From Anaerorhabdus sp036636695 (lineage in GTDB: Bacteria > Bacillota_I > Bacilli_A > Erysipelotrichales > Erysipelotrichaceae): a stretch of DNA of 64,000 nt. This document shows, in pieces, positions 59,948 through 64,000 of this stretch. The translations under genes and the position numbers were made by a program. The stretch lies in the NCBI RefSeq assembly GCF_036636695.1, contig NZ_JAVWNW010000011.1, one strand, 5' to 3'. The notes beneath the pieces were generated by a model. That model was not told the DNA's origin. It worked only from the letters and a program-made list of their open reading frames with translations, and searched no databases. The first letter of the stretch is position 1, and every line of letters starts with the position of its first letter.

Positions 59948-60699
59948 GAAAAATAACGATTAATCAATCAATGATTCATCAAGGAAATCTAATTTTAGTA
60001 AATCATAAAAATAAAGTGAATGAAATTAATTATTCTAAATTAATTGAAGTTAGTCATTTATATCCCAATATTTTATTAGAACATGAAGCGACGGAAATGT
60101 TGAAAGGGTTGATGAATTCTATTGATGGTTGGAGCGATATTGCACTTGTGAGTGGGTGGCGTTCATTCAAGGAACAAGAGTGTATCTACAATCAATCAAT
60201 AGCTGAAAACGGTTTAGAATTCACACAAAAATTTGTGGCATTACCAGGATGTAGCGAACATCAAACAGGATTAGCTATAGATGTAGGTATTATTAAACCG
60301 AATATTGATTTTCTTTGCCCAGAATTTCCATATGAAGGCATTGCACAGGTTTTTAGAAAGAAGGCAACAGCTTTTGGATTTATTGAGAGATATTTGAAAT
60401 CAAAAGAAACAATCACAAATATAGGATGTGAACCATGGCATTTCCGTTATGTTGGTCTACCACATTCATTAATAATCAATGAAAAAGATATTGTATTAGA
60501 AGAATACATAGAGTTCATTCGTGAATATCAATATCCTGAGAAGAAGTATTGGTTTTCTATAAATGGAATTGAAGGTAAAATTTCGTATATAGAAATCAAA
60601 GAAGAAAAAATAATTGATGTTGAAGAAGATGTAATTTACACAATTTCTGGTGATAATCAAAAAGGAATATTATTAGCGGAGTGGCAAATAAATGAGTAA
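59944..60699 (+). CDS. vanXY: VanXY-type D,D-peptidase/carboxypeptidase
   Basis: Zinc M15 peptidase removing D-Ala-D-Ala dipeptide or terminal D-Ala so that normal precursors do not persist. VSGWRS, SEHQTGLAIDVG (zinc His106 and Asp113) and EPWHFRYVG (Glu163, zinc His166) are all intact. 251 residues with no signal peptide or anchor, fitting the cytosolic bifunctional VanXY rather than VanY. Coupled to both neighbours by overlaps. Confidence 0.9.
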   Translation: MRKITINQSMIHQGNLILVNHKNKVNEINYSKLIEVSHLYPNILLEHEATEMLKGLMNSIDGWSDIALVSGWRSFKEQECIYNQSIAENGLEFTQKFVALPGCSEHQTGLAIDVGIIKPNIDFLCPEFPYEGIAQVFRKKATAFGFIERYLKSKETITNIGCEPWHFRYVGLPHSLIINEKDIVLEEYIEFIREYQYPEKKYWFSINGIEGKISYIEIKEEKIIDVEEDVIYTISGDNQKGILLAEWQINE

Positions 60700-62794
60700 T
60701 AGAAAAGAGTTTGGTGGAATTGATTATTTTCGCGTAGTTGCGGCAATACTTGTTGTGGCAGTTCATACATCACCATTGTTAAATATAAGTAGTCAATTAG
60801 ATTTTTTATTGACACGTATTCTTGCACGAATTGCAGTTCCATTCTTTTTCATGATTTCTGGTTACTTTGTGGTATCTAAGAAATCTTATCAGATATCTAG
60901 TAGAGCATGTAAAAAGCTATTATTCTATTATACGATTGCGATACTTATCTATATCCCAATTAATATCTATGCAGGACAATTGGAAGGAGTAACAATTTTT
61001 TCGATTGCCCGTATGATTATTTTTGATGGAACATTTTACCATCTTTGGTATTTTCCCGCATCAATCATAGGGATAATGCTTACAACATGGTTGCTTAAAA
61101 ATCATTCAATTGTTACCGTATTTATTATCACAGTAGGACTTTATATAATAGGATTGCTTGGTGATAGTTATTTTGGTTTTGCTCAAGCTACACCAGTAAT
61201 GAAAGAAACAATGGACTTTTTATTTATCTTTTTTGACTATACAAGGAATGGGATATTTATGGCACCGATCTTTTTAATTTTGGGAGTCGCTGTTCGTGAA
61301 TGTAAATTTAAACTAAATAAATCAATATCAATGATAGGATTTATAATTATGCTTATCTGCATGGTGATAGAAGCAATCTATATTCATGAACTTAATTGGG
61401 TTAAGCACGACAGCATGTATATATTTCTAATACCATGCATGTTTTTCTTATATAACTATTTAATTCAACTAAGATGTAGAGATAGAATCGATTTAAGAAA
61501 TGTTACACTTTGGATTTATATCATACATCCTATTGTAATTATCGCTATTAGGGGATTTTCTAAATTAACGAATTTAACTTCAATGTTTGTTGATAATCAT
61601 TTAATTCTTTTTGTTACTACTTTTCTTTGTTCTTTATTAGTAGCAATATTAATTGCTTTTATTTCAAAAAAAAAAGAAAACTGTAATCTTAAAAGAAGAG
61701 CATGGATAGAAATCAGTAAAAAAGCGTTGTCTAATAATATTATGGAATTTAAAAAAAGAATTCCTGAATCATGTAAGATAATGGCAATACTCAAGGCTGA
61801 TGCTTATGGACATGGTGATATTCTTATAGGAAAGTATTTGAATCAGCTTAAGATAACCAATTTTGGTGTCGCCACGATAGATGAAGGTATTGCATTACGA
61901 AAAAATAAAGTTAAAGGAGAAATACTAATTCTAGGTTATACAGATATTGATGATCTTATGTTAATTAAAAAATACAATTTAACACAAACATTGGTGAGTT
62001 ATGAATATGCATCTTTAGTAAATCAAAGGAATTTAAATATAAAATGCCATCTTGCAATTGATACTGGAATGCATCGTTTAGGAATAAATTACGAAGATAA
62101 AGAATTATTATACAAAATAGGTCAATTTAAGAATATTAAGCTTACAGGAGTGTTTAGTCATCTTTGTGTTGCCGATGAAAAAAAAGAAGAAAGCAGAATA
62201 TATACCAATCTTCAGTTAAAACGATTTGAGAATTGTATGAATAGTTTCGATAAAAAAAATCATATTGAAGCTCATATACTTTCTAGTTATGGTGTCTTAA
62301 ACTATCCACAAGGTGCGTATGATATGGTTCGATTAGGGTTAGGAATGTTTGGTGTTTATAGTACAACCCAAGATATTAATGAACAAGATAATTTGATGCC
62401 TGTTTTATCGATTAAATCGAAGATTGTTTTGATTAGAGAATTGAATCCAAACGAAAAATTAGGATATGGGTTGCAATATACAACAAAAGATTATACTAAA
62501 ATAGCAGTTGTTGCAGGTGGTTATGGTGATGGTCTACCAAGAGAATTATCTTGTAAGGGTAGAGTATTGATTAAAGGAGAATATTGTCCGATTGTAGGTA
62601 GGATATGCATGGATCAATTCATGGTTGATATTTCTTCACTAAGTAACATTCATGTAGGAGAGATAGTAACGATAGTTGGAGAAGATCATGAAAAAGTAAT
62701 ACGTGTAGAAGAACTTGCAAATCATGCGAATTCAATTTCCAATGAAATCTTATGTCAGTTAAAAAGTAGATTACCTCGTATACTTGTAGAATAA
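60692..62794 (+). CDS. vanT: VanT, membrane serine/alanine racemase
   Basis: Two-domain protein of 700 residues. The N-terminal acyltransferase-3-like domain has about ten membrane helices (residues 1-330). The C-terminal PLP racemase starts at about 335: RAWIEISKKALSNNI, the PLP lysine in AILKADAYGHG, DTGMHRLG, and VGRICMDQFMVDIS with the second catalytic region. Supplies D-Ser from L-Ser, presumably imported through its own membrane part. Completes a vanG-like set. Confidence 0.92.
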   Translation: MSNRKEFGGIDYFRVVAAILVVAVHTSPLLNISSQLDFLLTRILARIAVPFFFMISGYFVVSKKSYQISSRACKKLLFYYTIAILIYIPINIYAGQLEGVTIFSIARMIIFDGTFYHLWYFPASIIGIMLTTWLLKNHSIVTVFIITVGLYIIGLLGDSYFGFAQATPVMKETMDFLFIFFDYTRNGIFMAPIFLILGVAVRECKFKLNKSISMIGFIIMLICMVIEAIYIHELNWVKHDSMYIFLIPCMFFLYNYLIQLRCRDRIDLRNVTLWIYIIHPIVIIAIRGFSKLTNLTSMFVDNHLILFVTTFLCSLLVAILIAFISKKKENCNLKRRAWIEISKKALSNNIMEFKKRIPESCKIMAILKADAYGHGDILIGKYLNQLKITNFGVATIDEGIALRKNKVKGEILILGYTDIDDLMLIKKYNLTQTLVSYEYASLVNQRNLNIKCHLAIDTGMHRLGINYEDKELLYKIGQFKNIKLTGVFSHLCVADEKKEESRIYTNLQLKRFENCMNSFDKKNHIEAHILSSYGVLNYPQGAYDMVRLGLGMFGVYSTTQDINEQDNLMPVLSIKSKIVLIRELNPNEKLGYGLQYTTKDYTKIAVVAGGYGDGLPRELSCKGRVLIKGEYCPIVGRICMDQFMVDISSLSNIHVGEIVTIVGEDHEKVIRVEELANHANSISNEILCQLKSRLPRILVE

Positions 62795-62805
62795 CAAAAA
62801 AGCTA

Positions 62806-62814
62806 TGTTAAAAT
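62806..62814 (+). promoter_or_regulatory. Extended -10 promoter for hemW
   Basis: TGTTAAAAT, 18 bp before the hemW start, separating it from the van operon. Confidence 0.4.
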
Positions 62815-62831
62815 AAGAGTGAGGTAATTTT

Positions 62832-63920
62832 ATGAGAAGTCTGTATATTCATGTACCATTTTGTGATTCCATTTGTGCATACTGTGATTTTTGTCGTGTT
62901 AGAAAAAATGAAGTATTACTTAAAAAATGGTTACTTACACTTGAGGAAGAAATAAATGATCGAATTTCAAATTCCAATTTTGATACAGTTTATATAGGTG
63001 GTGGTACACCTACATGTTTAAGTGAAAATGATTTGGCTCAATTTTTGAATCTTATTAAACCTTGTCTAACTAATAGTGTGGAAACTACGATTGAAATAAA
63101 TCCTGAAACATTAACGATTGAAAAAGCTAAAATCATCAAACTTGCAGGTATTAATCGTGTTAGTTTAGGTGTTCAAACAATTGATGAGACATTACTTAAA
63201 CTAATAGGTAGAAAACATACAAAGAAAGATATTATGCAGTGCATTAAGTGGCTACATGAAGTAGGTATTACAAATATATCCTGTGATTGCATGTATTCTT
63301 TGCCTACTCAAACAATGTTACAACTCGAACAAACACTTGATTTTATTGTAGCCATTGGTGTTCCTCATTGTTCGATTTATAGTTTAACAATTGAAGAAAA
63401 CAGTGAATTTAGTCGTAAAGGTTATCAAGCGTTAGATGAAGATACTGAAGCGGATATGTATGAGTTTATTGTTGGTTATTTAGAACGTAATAGTTTTCAA
63501 CAATATGAAATTAGTAATTTCTGTAAAAAGGGATATGAGTCAAAACATAATATCCATTATTGGCAATATGATGATTTTGTTGGACTTTCCATTGGTGCTA
63601 GTGGAAAAGAAGAACATTGTCGCTACGAATGTACAAAGAACTTTGAAGATTATTTCAAACACAACTTTATTCAAGAAATAATTCCACTTACTCAAGAGGA
63701 TGAAATGTTTGAAATGATTATGATGGGATTACGGTTACGCTGGGGCTTAGATTTGAAACAATTTGAGGAAAGATTTAATCAAAAATTTGATGATGTTTAT
63801 GTCAATGAAAAAACTTCTGCGATTAATAAAGGATGGTTAATTGAGAAAGATAATTTTCTCATGTGTACAGATAAAGGGTATGAAATTTGTAATTCTGTTA
63901 TAGAGGAATTCATGAAATAA
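62832..63920 (+). CDS. hemW: HemW-type radical SAM heme chaperone
   Basis: Coproporphyrinogen III oxidase-like protein that in studied species binds heme rather than oxidising coproporphyrinogen. The cluster motif is PFCDSICAYCDFCR, then TVYIGGGTPTCLS and RVSLGVQTIDETLLKLIGRKH. 362 residues. Often found beside lepA; here the van cluster separates the two, which suggests that the cluster was inserted between them. Confidence 0.92.
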   Translation: MRSLYIHVPFCDSICAYCDFCRVRKNEVLLKKWLLTLEEEINDRISNSNFDTVYIGGGTPTCLSENDLAQFLNLIKPCLTNSVETTIEINPETLTIEKAKIIKLAGINRVSLGVQTIDETLLKLIGRKHTKKDIMQCIKWLHEVGITNISCDCMYSLPTQTMLQLEQTLDFIVAIGVPHCSIYSLTIEENSEFSRKGYQALDEDTEADMYEFIVGYLERNSFQQYEISNFCKKGYESKHNIHYWQYDDFVGLSIGASGKEEHCRYECTKNFEDYFKHNFIQEIIPLTQEDEMFEMIMMGLRLRWGLDLKQFEERFNQKFDDVYVNEKTSAINKGWLIEKDNFLMCTDKGYEICNSVIEEFMK

Positions 63921-63952
63921 AAAATTGTCTCATTATGCGAGACAATTTTTTT
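63920..63952 (+). terminator. hemW terminator
   Basis: AAATTGTCTC (63922-63931) and GAGACAATTT (63939-63948) with an ATTATGC loop, followed by T residues. Confidence 0.9.
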
Positions 63953-63982
63953 ATTATGTGAGACAAAGTCGAACATAAAAAC

Positions 63983-63999
63983 CACACGCTAAGCGTGTG
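63983..63999. repeat. Perfect hairpin at the right edge
   Basis: CACACGC, TAA loop, GCGTGTG, a very stable 7-bp GC-rich hairpin preceded by AAAAAC. The context is cut by the window end. It could be a terminator of a gene beyond the edge or the end hairpin of an IS200/IS605-type element. Confidence 0.5.
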
Positions 64000-64000
64000 A

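Noticed and set aside
1..64000. CRISPR arrays, tRNA or rRNA genes
   Set aside because: No regularly spaced repeats, no tRNA-like cloverleaf with CCA or T-loop consensus, and no rRNA sequence were seen on either strand.

Overview
The window is chromosomal DNA of a low-GC Gram-positive bacterium. It has a sufCDSUB order, a PrpC/PrkC-RsgA-Rpe-ThiN run, a PhoH-YbeY-DgkA-Cdd-Era-RecO-GlyS-DnaG-RpoD-TrmK run, T-box and PyrR-type leaders, and strong AGGAGG ribosome sites. TGA is used as a stop, so it is not a mollicute with the altered code. The class Erysipelotrichia (Bacillota) is my best guess; this is inference from gene order and style, not from a database search.

Layout. 1-4.4 kb: SUF iron-sulfur cluster operon (sufC cut by the left edge). 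4.5-8.4 kb: folate enzyme, YoaK-type membrane protein, and a BlaR/BlaI-type sensor-repressor pair with its own operators. 8.5-17.6 kb: priA, rsmB, rlmN, prpC, prkC, rsgA, rpe, thiN. 17.7-20.4 kb: rpmB (opposite strand), ftsA, ftsZ. 20.5-28 kb: small membrane protein, FemX-like enzyme, PHP phosphatase, T-box-controlled metNIQ, an XRE regulator. 28-35 kb: CNNM/CorC-type protein behind an unexplained leader, uracil permease behind a PyrR-type attenuator, rsmE, mtaB, murE, deoC, rpsU. 35-37 kb (minus strand): tyrosine-type phosphatase and an orphan pilin-like protein. 37-47.6 kb: the phoH to trmK housekeeping run, with a primary sigma factor that carries a very long lysine-rich N-terminus. 47.9-51.76 kb: an accessory island between rpsT and fmt. 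51.8-56 kb: fmt, a DAACS symporter behind a second PyrR-type leader, lepA. 56.1-62.8 kb: a vanG-like glycopeptide-resistance cluster (vanR, vanS, vanW, ligase, vanXY, vanT). 62.8-64 kb: hemW and a hairpin at the right edge.

The most notable region is the island. It is bounded by a near-perfect 28-bp inverted repeat and holds a DUF2513 gene, a small membrane protein gene, an IS4-type transposase, an XRE regulator, a 55-residue ribbon-helix-helix protein, an FxLYD-type surface protein, and a locus with the layout of a par/Fst type I toxin-antitoxin module. That locus has a 19-residue hydrophobic peptide in a roughly 215-nt RNA, a convergent antisense RNA of about 55 nt with a strong promoter, a shared bidirectional terminator, direct repeats that place complementary tracts in both RNAs, and long-range pairing between the two ends of the toxin mRNA.

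How the parts connect. Two transporters (uracil permease and the DAACS symporter) share one attenuator design, which suggests joint control by pyrimidine supply. MurE, the FemX-like enzyme, PrkC with PASTA domains, the BlaR-like sensor and the van cluster all act on or monitor peptidoglycan. No tRNA or rRNA gene and no CRISPR array were seen.
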